Shown: in pieces, positions 26,345 to 33,728 of the stretch
How the letters are laid out: each line of letters starts with the position of its first letter
Position numbering within the stretch: the stretch's first letter is position 1
Source of the DNA: CAZTUH01 sp964616175
GTDB lineage: Bacteria > Pseudomonadota > Gammaproteobacteria > Burkholderiales > Burkholderiaceae_B
DNA length: 39,440 nucleotides
Reading direction: 5' to 3'
Assembly (NCBI GenBank): GCA_964616175.1
Contig: CAZTUH010000009.1
Coordinates: 1-39,440 of the forward strand
Program-made: the position numbers and the translations under genes
The notes under the pieces: generated by a model
Seen by the model: only the letters and a program-made list of their open reading frames with translations
The model's database searches: none
Told to the model about the DNA's origin: nothing

Positions 26345-26968
26345 TTAACGAGAATACAGTTCAACAATCATTGACTCATTGATGTCCCGGGCGATATCTG
26401 CGCGATCAGGAATGGACGAAAAGGTTCCAATTAACTGATTATCATCAACTGTTAACCAATTTGGTATGCCTATATTAGATGCAAGACTAATAGCTTCCTT
26501 GATTCGAATCTGCTGCTTTGCTTTTTCTCGCACAGAAACAATATCACCAGGCTTTAATGTGATAGAAGCAATATCAGCTATATGTCCATTTAGATTAATA
26601 GCTCGATGAGATACTAATTGACGTGCTTCCGCACGAGTTGATCCAAACCCCATTCTATAAACAATATTGTCCAATCTTGATTCAAGCAATTGAATAAGAA
26701 TCTCACCTGTATTTCCACGCTTTTGTTCAGCTTTCTCAAAACATCGACGAAATTGTCTTTCCAAGATTCCATACATGCGTTTTAATTTTTGTTTTTCTCG
26801 CAATTGGAGACCAAAATTAGAAGCTCGACTTCCTGAAGCACGACCATGTTGCCCAGGTTTAGAATCGAACTTACATTTAGAATCCAAAGCTCTTCGAGTA
26901 CTTTTCAAGAAAAGATCAATACCCTCTCTGCGAGATAACTTACATTTAGGTCCAGAGTAACGTGCCAT
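26345..26968 (-). CDS. rpsD: 30S ribosomal protein S4
   Basis: S4 is a primary 16S rRNA binder and, in many bacteria, the repressor of the alpha operon. The 207-residue protein has the N-terminal MARYSGPKCKLSRREG block, a conserved KRMYGILERQFRRCFEKAEQKRGNTGE stretch and the S4 RNA-binding domain from about residue 95 (SRLDNIVYRMGFGSTRAEARQLVSHRAINLNG). Length matches the family. Start ATG at 26968. The 183-base gap to rpoA is the longest in this part of the cluster. Confidence 0.98.
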   Translation of the reverse strand: MARYSGPKCKLSRREGIDLFLKSTRRALDSKCKFDSKPGQHGRASGSRASNFGLQLREKQKLKRMYGILERQFRRCFEKAEQKRGNTGEILIQLLESRLDNIVYRMGFGSTRAEARQLVSHRAINLNGHIADIASITLKPGDIVSVREKAKQQIRIKEAISLASNIGIPNWLTVDDNQLIGTFSSIPDRADIARDINESMIVELYSR

Positions 26969-26991
26969 ATAAACTCTCTTTTCTCATTAAT

Positions 26992-27393
26992 TTAAATACG
27001 ACGCCGTTTTGGTGGACGACATCCATTATGAGGAATAGGTGTAATATCTGAAATACTTGATATTCGTATTCCTAATGCATTCAAAGCACGAATTGACGAT
27101 TCCCGACCTGGCCCAGGACCCTTAATTCGAACTTCTAGTGTCTTAATTCCATATTCAAGCGCAGCTCTCCCAGCAGCTTCAGCTGCTACTTGAGCTGCAA
27201 ATGGAGTTGACTTTCGAGAACCCTTAAAACCAGTTCCGCCAGAAGTAGCCCAAGTCAAAGCATTTCCTTGAATATCAGTAATCGTGATAATAGTGTTGTT
27301 AAACGATGCATGAACATGTGCAATTCCATCAGAAATATTTTTTCTGATTTTTTTTCGAGAACGAGCAACACTATTAACTTGGGTTTTAACCAT
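26992..27393 (-). CDS. rpsK: 30S ribosomal protein S11
   Basis: S11 sits on the platform of the small subunit near the E site. The 133-residue product has IAHVHASFNNTIITITDIQGNALTWATSGGTGFKGSRKSTPFAAQVAA, and near the end GPGPGRESSIRALNALGIRISSISDITPIPHNGCRPPKRRRI, both diagnostic. Length is normal. Start ATG at 27393 (MVKTQVNSVARSRKK). It lies between rpsM and rpsD with gaps of 16 and 23 bases. Confidence 0.98.
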   Translation of the reverse strand: MVKTQVNSVARSRKKIRKNISDGIAHVHASFNNTIITITDIQGNALTWATSGGTGFKGSRKSTPFAAQVAAEAAGRAALEYGIKTLEVRIKGPGPGRESSIRALNALGIRISSISDITPIPHNGCRPPKRRRI

Positions 27394-27409
27394 ATAAATA
27401 AACTCCTTA

Positions 27410-27775
27410 CTACTTTCTTAGAGATGTAGAAGCTCTACGTAGCCCCTTTTTTGTTCTTGCATTTGTACGAGTTCTTTGACCCCGAACTGGCAACCCACGT
27501 TTATGGCGCAAGCCACGATATGTTCCTAGATCTATCAAACGTTTAATTGAAAGCTGAACTTCTCTTCGAAGATTTCCTTCAATTAGAATACCTGCCATAT
27601 TCTCACGAATTTTCTCTAATTCAAAATCATCCAGATCCTTGATTTTTCTATCAGTTGGAATATTAGCTGCTTCGCAAATCCTTTTAGCACGAACACGCCC
27701 TATACCAAAAATAGCAGTTAAACCGATACCTGAATGCTGATTTGGTGGAATATTAATTCCAGCAATACGAGCCAT
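27410..27775 (-). CDS. rpsM: 30S ribosomal protein S13
   Basis: S13 is in the small-subunit head and bridges to the large subunit and the P-site tRNA. The 121-residue product begins MARIAGINIPPNQHSGIGLTAIFGIGRVRAKRIC and carries the helix-two-turn-helix region and the basic tail GLPVRGQRTRTNARTKKGLRR. A longer frame opens at 27787, but the ATG at 27775 has GAGGA six bases upstream and gives the family N terminus. It starts the alpha group after rpmJ. Confidence 0.98.
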   Translation of the reverse strand: MARIAGINIPPNQHSGIGLTAIFGIGRVRAKRICEAANIPTDRKIKDLDDFELEKIRENMAGILIEGNLRREVQLSIKRLIDLGTYRGLRHKRGLPVRGQRTRTNARTKKGLRRASTSLRK

Positions 27776-27821
27776 AATTATCCTCAATTTAATTTTTAAA
27801 AACTGCTTTTGAAAATATCAA

Positions 27822-27935
27822 TCATCCTTGCCTTTGCTTATGTCTTGGATTAGAACAGATAACTCGAATAACTCGACGACGCTTAATCAATTTGCAATTT
27901 CTACAAATTATTTTCACTGATGCCATTACTTTCAT
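27822..27935 (-). CDS. rpmJ: 50S ribosomal protein L36 (zinc-ribbon form)
   Basis: L36 is the smallest large-subunit protein. The 37 residues read MKVMASVKIICRNCKLIKRR, then RVIRVICSNPRHKQRQG, with zinc ligands C11, C14, C27 and H32 complete, so this is the zinc-binding (C+) form. The ATG at 27935 has AAGAAGG upstream. It lies between infA and rpsM as in other proteobacteria; at 37 codons it is easily missed by gene finders. Confidence 0.95.
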   Translation of the reverse strand: MKVMASVKIICRNCKLIKRRRVIRVICSNPRHKQRQG

Positions 27936-27985
27936 ATCTATTAACCTTCTTAATTAACTTAAAAATAGGTTCTTTTTCTATTTTT

Positions 27986-28204
27986 TTATTTAGAACGAAA
28001 TATAATTCTTGCTCTTGTAAGATCATACGGAGTTAACTCCACTGTAACTTTATCACCTGGCAAGATGCGAATGTAATGCATTCGCATCTTGCCAGAAATA
28101 TGACCCAGAACTGTATGTCCATTTTCCAATTTAACACGAAAACTAGTATTTGGAAGATTTTCGAGAATTTCTCCTTCCATTTGAATCACATCATCTTTAG
28201 ACAT
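27986..28204 (-). CDS. infA: Translation initiation factor IF-1
   Basis: IF-1 blocks the A site of the 30S subunit during initiation. The 72-residue OB-fold protein reads MSKDDVIQMEGEILENLPNT and continues FRVKLENGHTVLGHISGKMR and IRILPGDKVTVELTPYDLTRARIIFRSK, full length. It is placed between secY and rpmJ. Its coding sequence contains a perfect 17-bp inverted repeat with a 5-base loop (28057-28095), described separately. Start ATG at 28204. Confidence 0.98.
   Translation of the reverse strand: MSKDDVIQMEGEILENLPNTSFRVKLENGHTVLGHISGKMRMHYIRILPGDKVTVELTPYDLTRARIIFRSK
28057..28095 (-). repeat. Perfect 17-bp inverted repeat inside infA
   Basis: Plus-strand 28057-28073 (CTGGCAAGATGCGAATG) is the exact reverse complement of 28079-28095, with loop 28074-28078 (TAATG). 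In the infA mRNA this would be a stable hairpin within codons for GKMRMHYIRIL. It is not followed by a U run, so it is not a Rho-independent terminator. Confidence 0.85.
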
Positions 28205-28239
28205 TTTTTAGATACTTTTTATTAATGCATTAACAGATT

Positions 28240-29550
28240 TTAGGTTTTAAGATTAGCTTTCTTTAATAAAGAATCATACTGATTTGACATCACATAAGTC
28301 TGAACTTGAGAGATAAAATCCATAGTTACCACCACAACAATTAATAAAGAAGTTCCACCAAAATTAAAAGGTACATTCCAACGTGCTATCAAAAATTCTG
28401 GAACCAAACAAACAAAAGTTATGTAAACTGCACCAGAAAGAGTCAACTTCATTAAAATTTTTTCAATATAACGAGCTGTCTGTTCACCAGGTCGAATTCC
28501 AGGGACAAAAGCTCCTCCTCTTTTCAAATTGTCTGCAGTTTCGCGGCTGTTAAATACAATAGTAGTATAAAAAAAGCAGAAAAAAATTATCGAAATTGAG
28601 TACATAACTATATATAGTGTGTGATTTGGAGCCATTGCAGCAACTAAATCATATACCCAATTCATGGAGTTTCCTTTTGAATTTGAGATCCAACTCGCTA
28701 AAGTACTTGGAAATAACATGAGAGAAGATGCAAAAATAGGTGGCATAACCCCTGACATATTTAATTTAAGCGGTAAATGCGATCCTTGAGCAGCATACAT
28801 TTTGTTTCCAACTTGTCGTTTTGCATAATTAACTTGTATCTTTCTTTGACCTCTTTCTACTAAAACAACAAAAGCAGTAACTAATATTATTAAGCTGAAG
28901 ATAAGCATTCCAGAAATAGTTGTTATTGAACCATTTCGAATCATTTCGAAAAGCATCGACAATGAAGATGGAAAACCTGAAATAATCCCAGCAAATATCA
29001 ACATTGAAATACCATTTCCTAAACCTCGTTCAGTAATTTGTTCTCCTAACCACATTAGAAAAATAGAACCAGTTACCAAGGTTAGTACAGCAGTAAAACA
29101 AAAGAAAAAACCTGGATGAATAACTAAACCATTTTTTGATTCTAAGAGTAATGAGATCCCCACTGATTGAACCAAAGCAAGCCCAAGAGTGAAATATCTT
29201 GTATATTGATTGATTTTTCTACGTCCAGATTCCCCTTCCTTTTTCAAGGAATCCAATGTGGGAACAAGCATTGAGAGCAATTGCATCACAATAGATGATG
29301 ATATATAAGGCATAATTCCCAAGGAAAAAACAGAGAGGCGTGAAATAGCTCCACCAGAAAACATGTTAAATAAACCTAGAATACCTCCTTGATTTTGTTC
29401 AAATAAATATCCCAAGGTATCCAGGTTAATTCCTGGAATTGGTACATGTGTACCTAAACGGTATACTATCAGTGATAAAAGTAGGAACAAAAAACGCTGG
29501 CTTAAACCATCATAATCTGATTTTCTTTGTCCAGAACGAGCAATAGCCAA
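28240..29550 (-). CDS. secY: Protein translocase subunit SecY
   Basis: SecY is the channel of the Sec translocon in the inner membrane. The 436-residue product has about ten spans; typical blocks are YRLGTHVPIPGINLD, LFNMFSGGAISRLSVFSLGIMPYISSSIVMQLL, ITERGLGNGISMLIF, ERGQRKIQVNYAKRQVGNKMYAAQGSHLPLKLNMSGVMPPIFASSLM and KRGGAFVPGIRPGEQTARYIEKIL. The start is TTG at 29550 (TTG-GCT-ATT-GCT): no in-frame ATG exists before the first span, and AGGTGA lies four bases upstream. It follows rplO, as in the spc operon. Confidence 0.97.
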   Translation of the reverse strand: MAIARSGQRKSDYDGLSQRFLFLLLSLIVYRLGTHVPIPGINLDTLGYLFEQNQGGILGLFNMFSGGAISRLSVFSLGIMPYISSSIVMQLLSMLVPTLDSLKKEGESGRRKINQYTRYFTLGLALVQSVGISLLLESKNGLVIHPGFFFCFTAVLTLVTGSIFLMWLGEQITERGLGNGISMLIFAGIISGFPSSLSMLFEMIRNGSITTISGMLIFSLIILVTAFVVLVERGQRKIQVNYAKRQVGNKMYAAQGSHLPLKLNMSGVMPPIFASSLMLFPSTLASWISNSKGNSMNWVYDLVAAMAPNHTLYIVMYSISIIFFCFFYTTIVFNSRETADNLKRGGAFVPGIRPGEQTARYIEKILMKLTLSGAVYITFVCLVPEFLIARWNVPFNFGGTSLLIVVVVTMDFISQVQTYVMSNQYDSLLKKANLKT

Positions 29551-29554
29551 ATTT

Positions 29555-29560
29555 TCACCT
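29555..29560 (-). promoter_or_regulatory. Shine-Dalgarno sequence for the TTG start of secY
   Basis: AGGTGA on the minus strand, four bases before the TTG at 29550. It is the main support for a TTG start of secY. Confidence 0.7.
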
Positions 29561-29583
29561 AGTTAATTAACAATTAGAATTTA

Positions 29584-30033
29584 TCAAATTATCGAACCAC
29601 CAAGTTTCTCAATAGTCTTTTTAGCTCCAGAACTAACAGCTATACCTTTTAAGATTAATTGCTTAGAAAAATTCGCCCCGGAATTTATAATTTTAACGGC
29701 AGTTGTTTTTTTCTTAATTAAGCCAACATTTCGCATGTATTGAATATCAATTTCTTTACACTCTAAAAAAGATAAAGTTGATAACTTAACTTCCTCACAA
29801 GGATGCTTCAATTTTTTACTTGATACAAAACCTCTTTTTGGAAGACGTCTTTGCAAAGGCATTTGTCCCCCTTCAAAACCAATTTTTTTAAATCCACCAG
29901 AACGAGATTTCTGACCCTTATGACCTCGTCCACAAGTTTTTCCAAATCCAGAACCTAACCCACGACCCAGCCTACGTTTCATCTTGTGACTGCCTAGTGC
30001 AGGTTTGATTGAATTAAGTTGAAGTTTAAACAT
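29584..30033 (-). CDS. rplO: 50S ribosomal protein L15
   Basis: L15 is a late-assembly large-subunit protein. The 149-residue product has MFKLQLNSIKPALGSHKMKRRLGRGLGSGFGKTCGRGHKGQKSRSGG, a basic glycine-rich N-terminal half typical of L15, then FEGGQMPLQRRLPKRGF, and a globular C terminus. Length is normal (about 146). Start ATG at 30033. It lies between rpmD (11 bases) and secY (33 bases). Confidence 0.98.
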   Translation of the reverse strand: MFKLQLNSIKPALGSHKMKRRLGRGLGSGFGKTCGRGHKGQKSRSGGFKKIGFEGGQMPLQRRLPKRGFVSSKKLKHPCEEVKLSTLSFLECKEIDIQYMRNVGLIKKKTTAVKIINSGANFSKQLILKGIAVSSGAKKTIEKLGGSII

Positions 30034-30044
30034 AAAAATTTTTA

Positions 30045-30239
30045 CTATTTTGAGATTGATATAAGTACTAAGTAATTTACTTTTCTCAACATACCTCTGA
30101 CTTCTGGTGTATCAAAAAGAACACGTGAACTATTCAACCGGCGGAGACCTAAACCTCGAATAGTATGCAGGTGAGACTTTTTAACTCCAATTGTAGAACG
30201 AATAAGAGATACTTTTATTTTCTTACTTTGAATTTGCAT
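30045..30239 (-). CDS. rpmD: 50S ribosomal protein L30
   Basis: L30 is a small large-subunit protein. The 64-residue product reads MQIQSKKIKVSLIRSTIGVKKSHLHTIRGLGLRRLNSSRVLFDTPEVRGMLRKVNYLV, matching the family (about 60). The open frame extends upstream to 30266, but the ATG at 30239 gives the family start and has GAGGA about nine bases upstream. Its first 17 bases overlap the end of rpsE, so translation is probably coupled. Confidence 0.97.
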   Translation of the reverse strand: MQIQSKKIKVSLIRSTIGVKKSHLHTIRGLGLRRLNSSRVLFDTPEVRGMLRKVNYLVLISISK

Positions 30240-30756
30240 TGAGAATTTCCTCAACATTTTTTCCACGTTTTGCTGCGACTTCAGATGGAGTAAGAGCAGA
30301 TTTTAATCCATTTAAGGTAGCACGCACTAAATTATATGGATTACTTGATCCCAAACTTTTAGCGACAACATTTCGTACCCCCATAACTTCAAATATCGCA
30401 CGAACAGGTCCTCCTGCAATAACCCCAGTACCTTCCGATGCAGGAGAAATCAAAACTTTTGAAGCCCCATGCTTACCCAGTATTGTGTGATATAACGTTC
30501 CATTTTTTAAAGTAACTTTAAACATTGACTTTTTTGCCTGCTCGATAGATTTTTGCACAGAAAGAGGAACTTCACGTGCTTTTCCTTTTCCCATACCAAT
30601 TTTCCCATCCCCATCTCCAACTACACTCAGAGCAGCAAAGCTCATAGTTCTTCCACCCTTAACAACTTTACTAACCCGATTAACTGAGATCATTTTCTCA
30701 CGTATGGAATTAGCAGCTTCATTATCTGAAGTATTTCTGTTCTGCATTTTAGCCAT
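30223..30756 (-). CDS. rpsE: 30S ribosomal protein S5
   Basis: S5 affects decoding fidelity and lies at the mRNA entry side of the 30S subunit. The 177-residue product has REKMISVNRVSKVVKGGRTMSFAALSVVGDGDGKIGMGKGKAREVP and GTGVIAGGPVRAIFEVMGVRNVVAKSLGSSNPYNLVRATLNGL, almost identical to Bordetella S5. Start ATG at 30756 (MAKMQNRN). It follows rplR and overlaps the start of rpmD by 17 bases. Confidence 0.98.
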   Translation of the reverse strand: MAKMQNRNTSDNEAANSIREKMISVNRVSKVVKGGRTMSFAALSVVGDGDGKIGMGKGKAREVPLSVQKSIEQAKKSMFKVTLKNGTLYHTILGKHGASKVLISPASEGTGVIAGGPVRAIFEVMGVRNVVAKSLGSSNPYNLVRATLNGLKSALTPSEVAAKRGKNVEEILNANSK

Positions 30757-30779
30757 TGTTTCTTTGTTCTCCGATTTTT

Positions 30780-31145
30780 CTAAAATTTTAATCCCGCATG
30801 TCTTGCTGCATCAGCAAGAGCTTTTATACGTCCATGATAAGAAAAACCAGATCGATCAAAAGCAACTGATTTTATTCCAACAGATATAGCTCTTTCAGCA
30901 ATGACTCTTCCAACAATAGAAGCAGCACTCTGATTGCTACCCTGTCCACGATTAGAAATCGTAACCCGAATTTCAGGATCAATAGTTGACGCATTTACCA
31001 AAACTTTATTTCTTTCCAACGAAAAAATAGAGGCATAAATATGCAAATTAGAACGGTAAACAGACAAACGATGTTTCCCGCATTTTGCTATAACCCGCCG
31101 CCCCTGCACTGCCCGACGCAAGCGTGCTTCCTTCTTATTTATCAT
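30780..31145 (-). CDS. rplR: 50S ribosomal protein L18
   Basis: L18 binds 5S rRNA and helps dock it to the large subunit. The 121-residue product has the basic N terminus MINKKEARLRRAVQGRRVIAK, then HRLSVYRSNLHIYASIF, and the conserved end VAFDRSGFSYHGRIKALADAARHAGLKF. Length matches the family. Start ATG at 31145. Order rplF-rplR-rpsE is that of the spc operon. Confidence 0.98.
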   Translation of the reverse strand: MINKKEARLRRAVQGRRVIAKCGKHRLSVYRSNLHIYASIFSLERNKVLVNASTIDPEIRVTISNRGQGSNQSAASIVGRVIAERAISVGIKSVAFDRSGFSYHGRIKALADAARHAGLKF

Positions 31146-31179
31146 TAAATAATCCCCTATTGATTTTTATCAAATATGA

Positions 31180-31731
31180 CTATCTCTTTTTCTTTGTTTC
31201 TTTTATAAGAGGCACTTCATCTGAATAGCGTATCCCTTTTCCTTTATAAGGCTCAGGTGGTCGATAAGAACGAATCTCAGCAGAAACTTGACCAACAAGC
31301 TCTTTGTTTAAACCTTTAATAATAATCTCTGTTTGACTAGGACATTCAATCTGAATGCCCTTAGGAATCTTATATTGGATTTCGTGCGAAAATCCGATAT
31401 TTAACATGATAATATCATTCTGGACTTCCTTCGAAGCACGAAATCCAATACCAACCAGAATCAACTTCTTTTCAAATCCAATTGAAACTCCTAAAATGAT
31501 ATTTCTTATCAATGCTTTCATAGTCCCAATAACAGAACTTATTTTTCGTGACCTTTCAGAAGAAGAAAATGTAATAATTCCATTTTCTTCTTTCAAAAAA
31601 ATATCATTGTTAAGCAAAACATAAACTGCAGAACCTAAGGGCCCAAAAACTGAAACCTTATCCTCTTGTATATCCACCTTTACAGATTCTGGAAATTTTA
31701 CAAAATGCTTAGTAGACACGTAACGCGACAT
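31180..31731 (-). CDS. rplF: 50S ribosomal protein L6
   Basis: L6 lies near the factor-binding site of the large subunit. The 183-residue product has two similar halves and ends with IIIKGLNKELVGQVSAEIRSYRPPEPYKGKGIRYSDEVPLIKETKKKR, the diagnostic L6 C terminus. The first half is more diverged than usual: MSRYVSTKHFVKFPESVKVDIQEDKVSVFGPLGS replaces the common MSRIGKxPVxIP start. Start ATG at 31731, 15 bases after rpsH. Length is slightly above the family value (177). Confidence 0.97.
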   Translation of the reverse strand: MSRYVSTKHFVKFPESVKVDIQEDKVSVFGPLGSAVYVLLNNDIFLKEENGIITFSSSERSRKISSVIGTMKALIRNIILGVSIGFEKKLILVGIGFRASKEVQNDIIMLNIGFSHEIQYKIPKGIQIECPSQTEIIIKGLNKELVGQVSAEIRSYRPPEPYKGKGIRYSDEVPLIKETKKKR

Positions 31732-31746
31732 TCTAATCCTCTAGAT

Positions 31747-32145
31747 CTAAGAAACGTAACATATAACTTCTCCGCCTATATGATAAGATCTTGCTTTTTT
31801 ATCAGATATTACCCCATGCGGGGTAGAAATAACCGCAATGCCTAATCCATTCATAACATTGGGAATTAAACTAACACTCTTGTATATCCTTAATCCAGGA
31901 CGAGATACTCGTTTGATCTGACCAATTACTGGTCGTCCAGAATAATACTTCAAGAAAATTTTCAGATTTAATTTTCCATTATTTACATTTTTAGTTTCAA
32001 AAGAATCAATATAACCTTCATCTTTTAAAACTCTTGATATAGCCAGTTTCATTTTAGAAGAAGGCATGGAAACATCTGATTTTCCAACCTGATTAGCATT
32101 CCTAATACGTGTTAACATGTCAGAAATCGGATCATTCATACTCAT
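31747..32145 (-). CDS. rpsH: 30S ribosomal protein S8
   Basis: S8 binds the central domain of 16S rRNA and, in E. coli, represses the spc operon. The 132-residue product begins MSMNDPISDMLTRIRNANQVGKSDVSMPSSKMKLAISRVLKDEGYI and ends VMNGLGIAVISTPHGVISDKKARSYHIGGEVICYVS; length is normal. The C-terminal AVISTPHGVISDKKAR core is conserved. The coding region holds a GC-rich 6-bp hairpin with a 4-base loop (31810-31825). Start ATG at 32145. Confidence 0.98.
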   Translation of the reverse strand: MSMNDPISDMLTRIRNANQVGKSDVSMPSSKMKLAISRVLKDEGYIDSFETKNVNNGKLNLKIFLKYYSGRPVIGQIKRVSRPGLRIYKSVSLIPNVMNGLGIAVISTPHGVISDKKARSYHIGGEVICYVS

Positions 32146-32154
32146 TTTAAACTC

Positions 32155-32460
32155 CTACCAACTTGCCTTAATAAGACCTGGAACTTCTCCTTTCATAGCC
32201 ATTTCGCGCAACTTATGTCTCGTCAGACCAAATTTTCGAAAAACTCCCCGAGAACGTCCAGTTAAAGCACAACGATTCGATTGCCGAATCGGATTAGAGT
32301 TTCTCGGTAACTGTTGTAACCTCAACCGAGCTTTAAAACGATCTTCAAAAGTTCCTGATTTATCATCAATAAACTTCTTTAACTCTTCACGCTTTACCAA
32401 AAACTTTTTTGATAACTTAATTCGCTTGATATTTCTATTAATAAGAGATAATTTAGCCAC
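32155..32460 (-). CDS. rpsN: 30S ribosomal protein S14 (zinc-free form)
   Basis: S14 is in the head of the small subunit. The 101-residue product, MAKLSLINRNIKRIKLSKKF and so on, ends NRCALTGRSRGVFRKFGLTRHKLREMAMKGEVPGLIKASW; the long form without the CxxC pair is the zinc-free type. The start codon is GTG at 32460, with AAGGA eight bases upstream, overlapping the stop of rplE. It lies between rplE and rpsH. Confidence 0.97.
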   Translation of the reverse strand: MAKLSLINRNIKRIKLSKKFLVKREELKKFIDDKSGTFEDRFKARLRLQQLPRNSNPIRQSNRCALTGRSRGVFRKFGLTRHKLREMAMKGEVPGLIKASW

Positions 32461-32468
32461 TAATCAAT

Positions 32469-32473
32469 TCCTT
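32469..32473 (-). promoter_or_regulatory. Shine-Dalgarno sequence for the GTG start of rpsN
   Basis: AAGGA on the minus strand, eight bases before the GTG at 32460; it overlaps the rplE stop codon, so translation is likely coupled. Confidence 0.65.
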
Positions 32474-33011
32474 AATCACGAAACGGAAAGTTTAAAGCTT
32501 TTAAAAGTGCTTTAGCTTCGAAATCATTCTCTGCAGTAGTCACTATATTGATATCTAAACCACGCAAAGAATCTATCTTGTCATAATCTATTTCGGGAAA
32601 GATAATCTGTTCCTTAATTCCAAAATTATAATTCCCATGCCCATCAAAAGATTTACCGGAAATTCCACGGAAATCACGAACTCGAGGAAGAGCTATATTA
32701 ATTAAACGATCTAAGAAGTCATACATTTTTTTTCGACGCAAAGTGACCATGCATCCAATTGGATATCCTGCCCGAATTTTGAATCCAGAAATAGCTTTCC
32801 TAGCTTTTGTGATCACAGGTTTCTGTCCTGAGATTTTTGTTAAATCAACTACAGCATTTTCTATTATTTTCTTATCCGAAACAGCTTCAGAAAGACCAAT
32901 ATTTAAACTTACCCTTGAAATTTTTGGAATGGACATTGGGTTACTGCGTTGAAACTCTTCTTGAAGAGAAGCAACTACCTTATCTTTATAATAATGAAAT
33001 AAATTAGACAT
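32472..33011 (-). CDS. rplE: 50S ribosomal protein L5
   Basis: L5 binds 5S rRNA and forms a bridge to the small-subunit head. The 179-residue product has NPMSIPKISRVSLNIGLSEAV, KISGQKPVITKARKAISGFKIRAGYPIGCMVTLR, a central LPRVRDFRGISGKSFDGHGNYNFGIKEQIIFPEIDYDK and ends FEAKALLKALNFPFRD. All are family marks and length is exact. Start ATG at 33011. It lies 9 bases after rplX. In E. coli S8 represses here; I did not identify an S8 site. Confidence 0.98.
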   Translation of the reverse strand: MSNLFHYYKDKVVASLQEEFQRSNPMSIPKISRVSLNIGLSEAVSDKKIIENAVVDLTKISGQKPVITKARKAISGFKIRAGYPIGCMVTLRRKKMYDFLDRLINIALPRVRDFRGISGKSFDGHGNYNFGIKEQIIFPEIDYDKIDSLRGLDINIVTTAENDFEAKALLKALNFPFRD

Positions 33012-33020
33012 TCAAGTCAC

Positions 33021-33341
33021 CTATACCTTGATGTCAACTGCAGCATTATTCGAACGAAATATGCGAACCTTATCACTATTTTTTCCTTTAAAACCTATTC
33101 GGTCCGACTTAGAGATTGAAGAATTAAATACAGAAACATTTGAAATATGAATTGGCATTGCTTTTTCAACAATTCCACCTTGAATATTCTTAGCAGGATT
33201 ACCCTTAACATTTTTCTTGACAAGATTAATACCCTCTACCAAAACATATTGAGTTCCTGAAAATCCCAAAACAATTCCCCTTTGCTTTTTATCTTGACCA
33301 GATAAAACAATTACTTCATCACCCTTTCTAATCTTATTCAT
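33021..33341 (-). CDS. rplX: 50S ribosomal protein L24
   Basis: L24 starts assembly of the large subunit at the exit tunnel. The 106-residue product has the KOW motif in IRKGDEVIVLSGQDKKQRGIVLGF, then YVLVEGINLVKKNVKGNPAKNIQGGIVEKAMPIHISNVSVFN and a terminal RIGFKGKNSDKVRIFRSNNAAVDI. Length fits the family (about 104). Start ATG at 33341. Between rplN and rplE, spacers 18 and 9 bases. Confidence 0.98.
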   Translation of the reverse strand: MNKIRKGDEVIVLSGQDKKQRGIVLGFSGTQYVLVEGINLVKKNVKGNPAKNIQGGIVEKAMPIHISNVSVFNSSISKSDRIGFKGKNSDKVRIFRSNNAAVDIKV

Positions 33342-33359
33342 TTTTGAAAAGCCTTTTCC

Positions 33360-33728
33360 CTATAGAACTTCAGGGGCTAATGATACAATTTTTAGAAAAT
33401 TTCTACTTCGAAGTTCCCGTGTTACTGGACCAAAAATCCGTGTTCCAATAAGCTCCAATTTTTCATTCAATAAGACAACCGAATTAGTCCCAAAACAGAT
33501 TAAGGACCCATCCCTTCGTCTTACACCACTTTTTGTACGGACTACCAAGGCATTGTAAACTTCACCTTTTTTTACTCGCCCTCTCGGAATTGAATCTTTA
33601 ACAGTGATCTTAACAACATCTCCGATTCGAGCATAACGTCGTCTTGAACCTCCAAGAACTTTGATACACATTACTTCACGAGCTCCGGTATTGTCAGCAA
33701 CATTCAATCTAGTTTGAACTTGAATCAC
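33360..33728 (-). CDS. rplN: 50S ribosomal protein L14
   Basis: L14 forms part of the subunit interface. The 122-residue product reads MIQVQTRLNVADNTGAREVMCIKVLGGSRRRYARIGDVVKITVKDSIPRGRVKKGEVYNALVVRTKSGVRRRDGSLICFGTNSVVLLN and ends ARNFLKIVSLAPEVL-like; exactly the family length. The start is GTG at 33728: the open frame continues upstream without a plausible start, and AGGA lies nine bases before the GTG. It begins the spc group after a 308-base gap from rpsQ. Confidence 0.97.
   Translation of the reverse strand: MIQVQTRLNVADNTGAREVMCIKVLGGSRRRYARIGDVVKITVKDSIPRGRVKKGEVYNALVVRTKSGVRRRDGSLICFGTNSVVLLNEKLELIGTRIFGPVTRELRSRNFLKIVSLAPEVL

Noticed and set aside
32117..32515. 132-codon open frame on the plus strand opposite rpsN and rplE
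   Set aside because: It is the antisense shadow of two conserved ribosomal genes, has no family features and no ribosome site, and low stop density in these conserved basic genes explains it.
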